Part shown: piece after piece, positions 9,198 to 16,730 of the stretch | How positions within the stretch are numbered: the stretch's first letter is position 1 | Layout of the letters: every line of letters begins with the position of its first letter | Source of the DNA: Alterisphingorhabdus sp051668705 | GTDB lineage: Bacteria; Pseudomonadota; Alphaproteobacteria; Sphingomonadales; Sphingomonadaceae | DNA length: 64,000 nt | Direction: 5' to 3' | NCBI RefSeq assembly: GCF_051668705.1 | Contig: NZ_CP196351.1 | Location: 2,795,066 to 2,859,065, forward strand | Program-made: the position numbers and the translations under genes | The notes under the pieces: model-generated | The model's input: only the letters and a program-made list of their open reading frames with translations | Told to the model about the DNA's origin: nothing | Database searches by the model: none

Positions 9198-9431
9198 ATG
9201 ACTAAAGAAGTAATAGATGCAAAAGCCAATTCAGATGGCAACATTACTCATGTAAAACTGAGCGGTAACAAGAGCTATACACCTTTGGATACTGCTATGA
9301 AAATGGCTGACAAAGGTCAGATTTCAAATGCTCGTTCAGTACGGCCTAGAAATGGTGCGAAAGACCATTTGCGTACCAATCCGGACGGAAAAAAGGGTAA
9401 TAATCTCGACAATATGACTGGCGATAACTAA
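9198..9431 (+). CDS. DUF3892 domain-containing small protein
   Basis: 77 residues: KEVIDAKANSDGNITHVKL, then SYTPLDTAMKMADKGQISNA and a basic tail. This matches the DUF3892 family of small proteins, whose function is unknown and which often occur in accessory DNA. A GGAG lies seven bases before the ATG. The gene runs opposite to the broken hydrolase and has its own downstream terminator. It sits exactly where the middle of the hydrolase is missing, so it appears to have been brought in by recombination. Confidence 0.85.
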   Translation: MTKEVIDAKANSDGNITHVKLSGNKSYTPLDTAMKMADKGQISNARSVRPRNGAKDHLRTNPDGKKGNNLDNMTGDN

Positions 9432-9451
9432 GCCAGTTATAAACTGACGGA

Positions 9452-9525
9452 GCGCTCCATTATCTTGCCTAGCTGGAAGTCGACTATGGTCCGACAAAGG
9501 ATGGCAGCAATGGAGCGCCTTTTTT
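9452..9525 (+). terminator. Terminator of the DUF3892 gene
   Basis: GCGCTCCATT at 9452-9461 pairs with AATGGAGCGC at 9509-9518 and is followed by a run of six T. The loop is long (47 bases) and could itself fold, so a small structured RNA is a less likely reading. Confidence 0.65.
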
Positions 9526-9623
9526 CTGCCGAATATCAGCAACAAACATTTGCGCGTCCAGTTTAACGTAATTGTAGGACATAACGCCTTCGTACATTAT
9601 TGTCGGTGTTTTGTTGGTTGATG

Positions 9624-9875
9624 CTATCTATCCTGTGCAGGGGTTTCAGCAAAGCGGTGCAGGCGATAATCATCCTTTAATCCTGCGACCAATCCGTCCC
9701 ACACTTTAGGGGATGAAATCAGCCCCGGAATAAGAATGATATTACGCCCTGCCTTGCCATCCACTTGGAGGGCAGGACATTGTTTTTCATCGTCTGTATT
9801 GGCTGTGTGAAAAGCGGCAGCTGCAGCAAAAGGCAGGCCACATATCAGCACCAAAAGCGTTATGATGATCCGCAT
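9624..9875 (-). pseudogene. Alpha/beta hydrolase remnant, N-terminal piece
   Basis: The frame starts one base after the XRE regulator stop (ATG at 9875). It encodes a signal peptide (MRIIITLLVLICGLPFAAAA) and the first strand of an alpha/beta hydrolase (NIILIPGLISSPKVWDGLVAGL). It then loses similarity after DYRLHRF. The nucleophile serine and core are absent and the C-terminus reappears at 8838-9000. The intact gene would have been the third cistron of the membrane protein-XRE-hydrolase operon. Confidence 0.75.
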
Positions 9876-9876
9876 A

Positions 9877-10074
9877 TCAGCCCTGCTCTTTCTCAAAAAT
9901 CTCTTCGATAGCCATATCGAACAGTTCCGCTATTCTAAACGCCAATGGCAGCGAAGGGTCATAGCGTCCCTTCTCAATGGCATTGACCGATTGGCGCGAT
10001 ATTCCCAAATGCTCACCCAGATCCTGTTGGGACCAGTCACGTTCCGCGCGCAGCACTTTCAAACGGTTTTTCAC
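9877..10074 (-). CDS. XRE-family helix-turn-helix regulator
   Basis: A 65-residue stand-alone HTH protein: KNRLKVLRAERDWSQQDLG, then HLGISRQSVNAIEKGRYDPS with the recognition helix. I place the start at a GTG that overlaps the TGA of the upstream membrane protein (GTGA), the usual arrangement for these compact regulators. The pair resembles the common module of a small membrane protein plus XRE repressor. The two palindromes upstream of the operon are candidate binding sites, which would make it autoregulatory. Confidence 0.9.
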   Translation of the reverse strand: MKNRLKVLRAERDWSQQDLGEHLGISRQSVNAIEKGRYDPSLPLAFRIAELFDMAIEEIFEKEQG

Positions 10075-10460
10075 GCACGCCACCGCACTAGAGGCGCCGC
10101 AAAACCCAGCATCGCAAACCAGATGACCCCGATCCATTGCGGGCCAGCGGCAAGCACCTCATAGACTTTCAGAAATTGCCAAACCGTCGTCAGCGCAAGT
10201 GTCATTCCCGTAGCCAGCAAAAATTGTTTGGCAAAAAGCAGGCGCTGATACTCGTCATCACATTCGACAAGTAACCTGAATATGGTCCAGAAAACCCCGC
10301 AGATCGGCAAAGCCGTTAGCAGGGCGAGAAAAATCAGCACAATCTGCGATTGATCGCCCTGCCGTGCATAGGTCAGCCCGCCTATCAACACCACCATATA
10401 GGCACCCATAAATGCGAACAGACGTTTGGTATAATTTTTCATATAATGTGGCATCGCCAT
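10071..10460 (-). CDS. Small multi-pass membrane protein paired with XRE regulator
   Basis: About 129 residues with four predicted membrane spans (near AFMGAYMVVLIGGL, IVLIFLALLTALPICGVFW, FLLATGMTLALTTVW and WIGVIWFAMLGFAAP) and an acidic loop with CDDEYQRLLFAK. Such proteins often sit before XRE genes of this type, but their role is not established. The start at 10460 is chosen because AAAGGG lies nine bases upstream; an ATG at 10499 would overlap the promoter and operator. The stop overlaps the GTG of the XRE gene. Confidence 0.8.
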   Translation of the reverse strand: MAMPHYMKNYTKRLFAFMGAYMVVLIGGLTYARQGDQSQIVLIFLALLTALPICGVFWTIFRLLVECDDEYQRLLFAKQFLLATGMTLALTTVWQFLKVYEVLAAGPQWIGVIWFAMLGFAAPLVRWRA

Positions 10461-10468
10461 GGAAACTA

Positions 10469-10489
10469 CCCTTTCATTTATGGAAAGGG
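10469..10489. promoter_or_regulatory. Candidate operator 1, leader of membrane protein-XRE operon
   Basis: CCCTTTC and GAAAGGG are separated by seven bases and lie immediately upstream of the start codon, overlapping the ribosome site. They are similar in core (TTTC/GAAA) to the second palindrome 35 bp further up. Binding by the XRE protein is inferred. Confidence 0.5.
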
Positions 10490-10512
10490 TGTTTGTCATT
10501 TCTATTCCATTT

Positions 10513-10539
10513 TGTCAAGTGTGTTTTCCATATTGGAAA
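10513..10539 (-). promoter_or_regulatory. Candidate promoter -35 and operator 2
   Basis: A consensus TTGACA reads on the minus strand at 10518-10513. Beside it, TTTCCA-TAT-TGGAAA (10525-10539) is a perfect 15-bp palindrome. No strong -10 follows at ideal spacing, so the promoter call is tentative. The palindrome next to an XRE operon suggests an autoregulatory site. Confidence 0.5.
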
Positions 10540-10694
10540 CCAAACTTGCTTATTACAGCCATGTTTGACGTATCTGATCATCATATTGAGCACGGCATAA
10601 ATATGATGCGCGCGGTGCTTGCTTTCGTAAAACCCATGAACACGCCAACAAGGTGCCTTGCCATTTGCTGCTAATCCCGCCAAATGCTGAATCT

Positions 10695-12713
10695 ATGACT
10701 GATATGATAAAAATTACCCTTCCTGATGGCTCTGAACGGCAGGTTGAGCACGGCACGACACCCGCGCAAATTGCCGCCGATATCGGGCCCGGCCTTGCCA
10801 AAGCCGCCATGGCCGCACGCATTGATGGTGAAGTGCGCGATATTATGCGCCCATTGGAAGAAGATACACTGCTTGCGCTGATCACCGCGCGTGATGAGGC
10901 TGAGGCGCTGGAGCTGGTGCGCCATGATTATGCACATGTGCTGGCTGAGGCTGTGCAAAGCCTGTTCCCCGGTACCCAGATCACCTTTGGTCCGGCGACT
11001 GATGACGGCTTTTACTATGATGTCAAAGCGCCGGAAACGCGCGATCCGTTTTCCATGGATGACCTGCCAGCCATTGAAGAAGAAATGCGCCGCATCATCA
11101 AGGCGGATAAACCGCTGATCCGCGAAGTCTGGTCGCGCGCCAACCTAATCAAGAAATGGGCGGATGATGGCGAGAGTTTTAAAGCTGAATGGGCGGGCGA
11201 GCTGCCTGAAAATGAAGAGTTGACCGTCTATTGGTCGGGCGAACCACAAAGCGATGGCGCGTGGATGGATATGTGCCGCGGGCCGCATCTGGCCAGCACG
11301 GGCAAGCTGGACCCGCAAGCGTTCAAGCTGATGCGCGTGGCCGGTGCCTATTGGCGCGGCGACCAGAATAATGCGCAGCTGACCCGTATTTACGGCACAG
11401 GCTGGCTGAACAAAAAACAGCTTAATGCCCATTTGCATATGCTGGAAGAAGCGGCCAAGCGCGACCACCGCAAGCTGGGGCAGGAAATGGACCTGTTCCA
11501 CTTTCAACCAGAAGCGCAAGGCAGCTGTTTCTGGCATCCACAGGGTTTTGTTATCTGGCGTGAACTAGAGGCCTATATGCGCCGCGCCATTGATAATGGC
11601 GGCTATGAAGAGATTAAGACGCCGCAGCTTATGGATGTGAAGCAGTGGGAGCAATCGGGCCATTGGGGCAAATATTCCGAAAATATGTTTGCTGTGCCCG
11701 ATGAAGTGCCGGATGCGGAAAGCGATGGCCCGGTGATCAGCGGCGAAGGCGATATGATGGCGATTAAGCCCATGAATTGCCCTGCGCATGTGCTGGTTTT
11801 CCGTCAGGGTATCAAATCCTATCGTGATCTGCCGCTGCGGCTGTTCGAGCATGGCTGTTGCCACCGTAATGAGCCGCACGGCGCTCTGCACGGCCTGATG
11901 CGCGTGCGTCAATTCACGCAGGATGATGCACATATCTTCTGCCGCGAAGACCAGATCGTAGAGGAAACCCGCATATTCTGTGAGTTGGCGGACCGTGTGT
12001 ATAAAGATTTGGGCTTTGAAAAATACGCCATCAAATTGGCGCTGCGTCCGGAAAAACGCTTTGGCAGCGATAATGATTGGGACAAGGCCGAAGAAGAATT
12101 GCGTCAGGCCGTTATTGATGCCGGTATGGCAACGGAAGAATTTGGCTGGGAAGAATTGCCGGGCGAAGGGGCCTTTTACGCGCCCAAGCTGGAATGGCAT
12201 TTGACCGATGCCATTGGGCGGACCTGGCAAGTTGGCACCATTCAGTCAGACCGCGTATTGCCCGAACGGCTGGACGCCAGCTATGTTGGTGAGGATGGCG
12301 AGCGCCATCGCCCCGTTATGCTGCACCGCGCGATTTTTGGCAGCTATGAGCGCTTTATCGGCATTTTGATTGAGAATTATGCTGGCAAGCTACCCGTCTG
12401 GCTGGCCCCGACACAAGCCGTTGTAGCGACCATTGTTTCGGATGCCGATGATTATGCCAAACAGGTTGTTGCCAAGCTAAAAGCCGCTGGCATTCGTGTT
12501 GACGCTGATCTGCGCAACGAAAAGATCAACTATAAAGTGCGTGAGCATAGTCTGGCCAAAGTGCCCAATCTGTTGGTTGTCGGCAAGCAAGAGGCCGAAA
12601 AAGGCAGCGTGGCCCTGCGCCAATTGGGTGAGAAACAACAGCAATTCCTGCCGCTGGATGAGGCCATTGCCATGCTGAAACGCGACGCAACACCGCCCGA
12701 TTTGCGCGAATAA
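10695..12713 (+). CDS. thrS: Threonine--tRNA ligase
   Basis: 672 residues with the full class II ThrRS layout: TGS domain (IKITLPDGSERQVEHGTTP), editing domain with HxxxH (HDYAHVLAEA) and a downstream C-x3-H (CRGPH), catalytic core with motif 2 (CCHRNEPHGALHGLMRVRQF) and the zinc ligands C in NCPAH, H, H, then the C-terminal anticodon-binding domain (VRVDADLRN, LLVVGKQE). It charges tRNA-Thr. The ATG at 10695 begins family similarity; an upstream ATG at 10653 is out of the conserved part. The phosphoesterase gene follows by 11 bp. Confidence 0.97.
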   Translation: MTDMIKITLPDGSERQVEHGTTPAQIAADIGPGLAKAAMAARIDGEVRDIMRPLEEDTLLALITARDEAEALELVRHDYAHVLAEAVQSLFPGTQITFGPATDDGFYYDVKAPETRDPFSMDDLPAIEEEMRRIIKADKPLIREVWSRANLIKKWADDGESFKAEWAGELPENEELTVYWSGEPQSDGAWMDMCRGPHLASTGKLDPQAFKLMRVAGAYWRGDQNNAQLTRIYGTGWLNKKQLNAHLHMLEEAAKRDHRKLGQEMDLFHFQPEAQGSCFWHPQGFVIWRELEAYMRRAIDNGGYEEIKTPQLMDVKQWEQSGHWGKYSENMFAVPDEVPDAESDGPVISGEGDMMAIKPMNCPAHVLVFRQGIKSYRDLPLRLFEHGCCHRNEPHGALHGLMRVRQFTQDDAHIFCREDQIVEETRIFCELADRVYKDLGFEKYAIKLALRPEKRFGSDNDWDKAEEELRQAVIDAGMATEEFGWEELPGEGAFYAPKLEWHLTDAIGRTWQVGTIQSDRVLPERLDASYVGEDGERHRPVMLHRAIFGSYERFIGILIENYAGKLPVWLAPTQAVVATIVSDADDYAKQVVAKLKAAGIRVDADLRNEKINYKVREHSLAKVPNLLVVGKQEAEKGSVALRQLGEKQQQFLPLDEAIAMLKRDATPPDLRE

Positions 12714-12724
12714 AAGCAGCAGAG

Positions 12725-13564
12725 ATGGGGTATTGGAGCCTACGCATCGGGCTGAGCGCTCTATTGCTGGCAATGGGCCTTACAGCTTATGGCTTTTATG
12801 AAGCCACCAGTAAGCCAGTGGCGCGGCGCGCGGCAATCTCAGTCGATGACTGGCCAAAGGACACACCGCCTCTGCGTGTCCTTTTGCTTGCCGATACGCA
12901 AATGGCCGGCCCGGACATGTGGCCAGAGCGGCTCACCAATATTGTCAATCAAGTGAATCAGGAACAGGCAGATATAATTCTCCTCGCGGGTGACTTTGTG
13001 AGTGAGAAACGTCTGGCCACCCGATATTATACTGCCGACGAAGCAATTGCCCCGCTTGCAAAGTTGGCGGCGCCTATGGGCGTTTATGCAGTGCTGGGCA
13101 ATCATGATTATTGGAGCGATGAGCAAGGCTTTGTCGCTGCACTCAAACGGCATGACATCACATTATTGCGCAACGAAGCACTGGCCGTCGGCCCGTTCAA
13201 TCTGATCGGTGTCGATGATGAATATACGGGCCGTGCTGATTTGGACAAAACGGCAAAGTCACTTGCGAAACTGTCACAAACGGCGCCCAATATTCTGTTT
13301 ACACATGGGCCAGATATCGTTCCCGACCTGCCCTTTGATACAGATATCGTCATGGCAGGCCACACCCATTGCGGGCAAATCGCACTGCCCATAATCGGCA
13401 TATTATCCTATGTCTCTCGCTATGGCAGCCGCTTTAATTGCGGATTGATTGAGGATGAAGGGCGAAAAGTCATCGTCACAGCAGGCATGGGCACCAGCAT
13501 CATGCCCATCCGCATCGGAGCGCCGCCTGACTATTGGGTCGTGACACTTGGCCCTGATATGTGA
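12725..13564 (+). CDS. Metallophosphoesterase with altered first motif
   Basis: 279 residues: an N-terminal membrane anchor, then a calcineurin-like phosphoesterase domain. Motifs seen are LLAGDF, LGNHDYW, FTHGPD and GHTHCGQ. The first motif, normally D-x-H, reads LLADTQ (D57, Q59), so one metal-ligand histidine is replaced by glutamine. YkuE-like members act at the membrane on lipid or nucleotide phosphates. It probably shares the thrS transcript. Activity with the changed ligand is uncertain. Confidence 0.88.
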   Translation: MGYWSLRIGLSALLLAMGLTAYGFYEATSKPVARRAAISVDDWPKDTPPLRVLLLADTQMAGPDMWPERLTNIVNQVNQEQADIILLAGDFVSEKRLATRYYTADEAIAPLAKLAAPMGVYAVLGNHDYWSDEQGFVAALKRHDITLLRNEALAVGPFNLIGVDDEYTGRADLDKTAKSLAKLSQTAPNILFTHGPDIVPDLPFDTDIVMAGHTHCGQIALPIIGILSYVSRYGSRFNCGLIEDEGRKVIVTAGMGTSIMPIRIGAPPDYWVVTLGPDM

Positions 13565-13586
13565 GCGAGCATATATATTCTGCCGC

Positions 13587-14726
13587 TTATAGCCCTATTG
13601 CGGTAAGCAATTGCTGTATCCAGCCGCCATTGCCTTCACGGAACTGAAAGGTGTTGGTATACGCCCAGGGACAGCCATCAATATCAGCATCGCCATAGGC
13701 GGTGTTGACGGCTTCATAATATTCAGCGCGCTCATCCAGCACGACATCCTCAAAAACACCATATTCGCCTAGCCATAAAGGGCGGCCAGTACGCGCCATA
13801 AAATCGCGCGCTATCTGAACATCTCTCGCAAGCTGATCACGGTCAGCCTGGGTAAAGCGCACCCCTGTTGGTGGAACAGGTGTAATAAAAGGCGCGCCCT
13901 GATGGGTAAAGAAAAACGGATCATAATAATGGAATGTTGCAATGATATAAGGATCATTGGGTATTGGCAGCGTCGCAAGCGAGCGAATACTACTAAACCC
14001 TTCACCGCCGACAACAACTGGCCGTGTGGGGTTGGAAACGCGTATCTCTGCAAGGGCGGGGTTTAATATGCTCAGCAAGTTGCGATTGGTAAGGTTGACG
14101 CTGGGCTCGTTCAGTAACTCAAACCACAGAACATCATTCGGATAGCTGGCAAATTGATCGCCCACTTGGCGCCAAATACCCGCCAGACGCGGGGCCTCCA
14201 ACTCCGGATTTTCATAAATATCACCTTGCGGATCACTATAATGGTGCAAATCCAGCACAACGCGTAGCCCCGCCGCGCGCGCTTGATCCACCACCTCTAT
14301 CACACGCGCCATGAAATCGGGATCGATCGCATAGGGCGCATTGGTGTCGGCATGGTTTGACCAGCGTACAGGCAAGCGCACGGTTTCGAAACCTTCCGCA
14401 GCAATGGCCGCAAAATCCGTATCATTGATGGGGCGGCCAAAATCACCTTCATTGGGCGCCTCCAAATGATTGCCCATATTGATGCATGCCCCTGTGCGCG
14501 CATCGGCCTGTGTTAAAGCCGAAGCAACCGGCGTGGTGGGCAAAGGTGTGGCCGGTGGTGGCGGAGGAGGAGGTGGTGGAGGCGGTGGTGGGGACGGCGG
14601 CGCGGAAGCAATGGGTGGCGGCGGCGATATGCTGACCGGCGATGATGTCTCAGAATCTCCACCACATGCCGCGAGAGTACACAACGCGCCAGCCAAGATC
14701 GTTGTAGAGCCTATTATATGTCCCAT
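13587..14726 (-). CDS. Glycoside hydrolase family 5 (cellulase-like) lipoprotein
   Basis: 379 residues. A lipoprotein signal ends in LAAC, followed by a Ser/Pro linker with an unbroken run of 13 prolines, then a GH5 (beta/alpha)8 domain: RLPVRW, LDLHHY, the acid/base in ELLNEP and the nucleophile in LWLGEYG. It should cleave beta-1,4-glucans or mannans at the cell surface. The start at 14726 is supported by AGGGGG seven bases upstream; an ATG at 14756 is the alternative. A LacI-type palindrome lies just upstream, suggesting sugar-responsive control. Confidence 0.93.
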   Translation of the reverse strand: MGHIIGSTTILAGALCTLAACGGDSETSSPVSISPPPPIASAPPSPPPPPPPPPPPPPATPLPTTPVASALTQADARTGACINMGNHLEAPNEGDFGRPINDTDFAAIAAEGFETVRLPVRWSNHADTNAPYAIDPDFMARVIEVVDQARAAGLRVVLDLHHYSDPQGDIYENPELEAPRLAGIWRQVGDQFASYPNDVLWFELLNEPSVNLTNRNLLSILNPALAEIRVSNPTRPVVVGGEGFSSIRSLATLPIPNDPYIIATFHYYDPFFFTHQGAPFITPVPPTGVRFTQADRDQLARDVQIARDFMARTGRPLWLGEYGVFEDVVLDERAEYYEAVNTAYGDADIDGCPWAYTNTFQFREGNGGWIQQLLTAIGL

Positions 14727-14741
14727 AGCCTTACCCCCTGC

Positions 14742-14753
14742 GTTAGCGCTAAC
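14742..14753. promoter_or_regulatory. LacI-family-type operator palindrome
   Basis: GTTAGCGCTAAC is a perfect 12-bp palindrome with the central CG of LacI/PurR-family operators. It lies 16 bp before the GH5 start codon, adjacent to the ribosome site, a position suited to repression. No LacI gene is in this window. Confidence 0.6.
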
Positions 14754-15000
14754 CATATGCCAATAGTCAACCAAGTCAGTCAAGGCCTGCACAAATAATG
14801 CGATAACCGCCCTGTCTCTGCCAGTGCACTGCCGTGAAATCACTTAGGCTTGAACGCTCTGGAGCACTATTTTGCATCAGCTTACACCCATTTGCGTTGC
14901 ATAAAGGGCGCAGTTGCCACTGTTCACAGCGTCAAAGAGTGATTTGCCCCTTTATTAACGCCAGCAAAGACCCTAATAGACTTGCAGACTTACAAAACTC

Positions 15001-15016
15001 AGGAGAATGACCCATA
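15001..15016 (+). promoter_or_regulatory. infC ribosome binding site and AUA start
   Basis: AGGAG at 15001-15005 is eight bases before the ATA at 15014. The overlapping ATG at 15007 is out of frame, only one base after the GGAGA, and leads to a stop after 22 codons. The site therefore supports a non-canonical AUA start. Confidence 0.65.
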
Positions 15017-15559
15017 CGCTCGCCAACTTCACGCCGCGGACCTTCGGCTCCGCCGAAAAACGGTCCACGATTTAACGATTTTATCCAATCTCCTACTGTA
15101 AGGGTGATTGATGACCAGGGCGAAAATCTGGGCATATTGGACACTGACGAAGCGGTAGAACGCGCCAAGGCCGTGGGTCTTGATCTGGTGGAAGTCTCCC
15201 CCAATGCAGAACCGCCTGTCGCCAAATTTCTGGACATCGGCAAGTTTAAATATGAGGCTCAGAAAAAGGCCAATCTTGCACGTAAATCACAGAAGACGCA
15301 GGACATCAAAGAAATCAAGATGCGCCCCAATATCGACAATCATGATTATGATGTGAAGATGAAAAAGGTACACCAATTTATCGGTAATGGCGATAAGGTG
15401 AAGGTTACTTTGCGTTTTCGCGGCCGTGAAATGGCACACCAGCAACTGGGCATGCAATTGTTGCAACGTGTTCAGGAAGACACCAAAGAAGACGCAAAGG
15501 TTGAGGCTTATCCTCGCCTTGAAGGTCGGCAAATGCTGATGGTGTTGTCACCCAAATAA
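15014..15559 (+). CDS. infC: Translation initiation factor IF-3 (AUA start)
   Basis: 181 residues: an N-terminal domain (VRVIDDQGENLGIL through DLVEVSPNAEPPVAKFLD), the lysine-rich linker (GKFKYEAQKKANLARKSQK) and the C-terminal domain (IKMRPNIDNHDYDVKMKKV, VTLRFRGREMAHQQLGM). IF-3 prevents 70S assembly and discriminates start codons. There is no in-frame ATG before the conserved part. The frame runs back to ATA at 15014 with an ideal Shine-Dalgarno and a typical IF-3 N-terminus, so the start is read as AUA. A GTG at 15104 would remove conserved residues. Confidence 0.93.
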   Translation: MRSPTSRRGPSAPPKNGPRFNDFIQSPTVRVIDDQGENLGILDTDEAVERAKAVGLDLVEVSPNAEPPVAKFLDIGKFKYEAQKKANLARKSQKTQDIKEIKMRPNIDNHDYDVKMKKVHQFIGNGDKVKVTLRFRGREMAHQQLGMQLLQRVQEDTKEDAKVEAYPRLEGRQMLMVLSPK

Positions 15560-15614
15560 TAGCTGCGCAAACAGTATTTTATGCGCGCTCATTCAAAAAT
15601 AATAGAGAAAGATA

Positions 15615-15649
15615 GGTCACGCCGCAGCGCGCTTGCGCTCGGCGTGACC
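15615..15649. terminator. Strong hairpin between infC and the convergent SDR gene
   Basis: GGTCACGCCG pairs perfectly with CGGCGTGACC, enclosing a second AGCGC/GCGCT stem. It lies between two convergent genes, so it may end both transcripts. The flanking T-tracts are weak. Confidence 0.55.
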
Positions 15650-15667
15650 AACATATTATGCCTGTTA

Positions 15668-16660
15668 TTATAGAACAGCAATCATCTCTTCACTCAGCGT
15701 CCATAAACGCTCAGCCGCTTCGGCATCCGCTGCATAGGGCATGACATTTTTATAGCGCACAGGCTCTGCTGGATTGTCCATCTGCGCAACATCGCAATCC
15801 TCGCAATATAGGCCGCCTGAATCGGCCAACTGTGGATGGGTTGCGGCCCATAGGCTGGTGCCAGCACCCTGGCTGGGTGTTTTAAACATTTTGGCAGCCG
15901 CTTCCGACGGTTCGCCATCTTCATTCAACCAACCCATAGCCACCATTTCTTCCCTAGGAAGGTGCCGCTGCAAAGGCGTCATAATACCGCCGGGATGAAC
16001 GGAAAAGGCGCGAGCACCAAATGCAGAAAGCCGTTTGTTCAGCCCTATGGCAAACAAGGCATTCGCCGTTTTTGACTGGCCATAAGCCTGCCATTTATCA
16101 TATTCGCCATCACGGAAATGTGGATCGTCCCAGCGGATATCACTCAGCTTATGGCCTGTAGATGACAGGGTGACGACGCGCACATCGCTACCCTTTTGCT
16201 GGGCAGTCGCTTCAAGCATTGGCATCAACGCTTTGGCGAGGGCAAAATGCCCCAAATGATTAACGCCAAATTGCTGTTCCCAACCATTTGGCCCAATCCG
16301 CGTTTCAGGACAGGCCATGATACCGGCATTGTTAATCAATAGGTCAAGACGATTATGATTATTGGCAAAGCCTTCAGCAAAGCCATTGACCGAATCCAGA
16401 TCCGCCAAATCCATAGATTCGACATGAACATCACCCAATATATCAACCAGAGCTGCATGCGCGCGCGGCATATCGCGAGCAGGGACGATAACAGTCGCAC
16501 CTGCCTTCGCAAGCGCGCGCACCGTTTCCACACCAAGGCCGGAATAGCCGCCAGTTACAATAGCCGTTTTGCCGTTAAGCGAGCGGCCTTTCAAAATATC
16601 ATTTGGCTCACTAAACATTCCGAATCCGGAACGAATGGGATGTTGTTTATGTTTTGTCAT
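15668..16660 (-). CDS. SDR family oxidoreductase (retinol/protochlorophyllide reductase-like)
   Basis: 330 residues with TGGYSGLG (cofactor binding), NNAGIM, and the catalytic YGQSK (YxxxK). The length and the C-terminal extension resemble the extended SDR group that includes retinol dehydrogenase- and protochlorophyllide reductase-like proteins. It should reduce a carbonyl with NAD(P)H; the substrate is unknown. AGGGGC lies six bases before the ATG at 16660, so I prefer that over 16687. Confidence 0.92.
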   Translation of the reverse strand: MTKHKQHPIRSGFGMFSEPNDILKGRSLNGKTAIVTGGYSGLGVETVRALAKAGATVIVPARDMPRAHAALVDILGDVHVESMDLADLDSVNGFAEGFANNHNRLDLLINNAGIMACPETRIGPNGWEQQFGVNHLGHFALAKALMPMLEATAQQKGSDVRVVTLSSTGHKLSDIRWDDPHFRDGEYDKWQAYGQSKTANALFAIGLNKRLSAFGARAFSVHPGGIMTPLQRHLPREEMVAMGWLNEDGEPSEAAAKMFKTPSQGAGTSLWAATHPQLADSGGLYCEDCDVAQMDNPAEPVRYKNVMPYAADAEAAERLWTLSEEMIAVL

Positions 16661-16730
16661 TAGCATGCCCCTTTTCGATGAAGCCAAATATTCTCATAGA
16701 TTGCTAAAAAAGCAAGCATTATGAACGGGT

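Noticed and set aside
14470..14766. Plus-strand frame with a glycine run
   Set aside because: It is the complement of the proline-rich linker of the GH5 lipoprotein.
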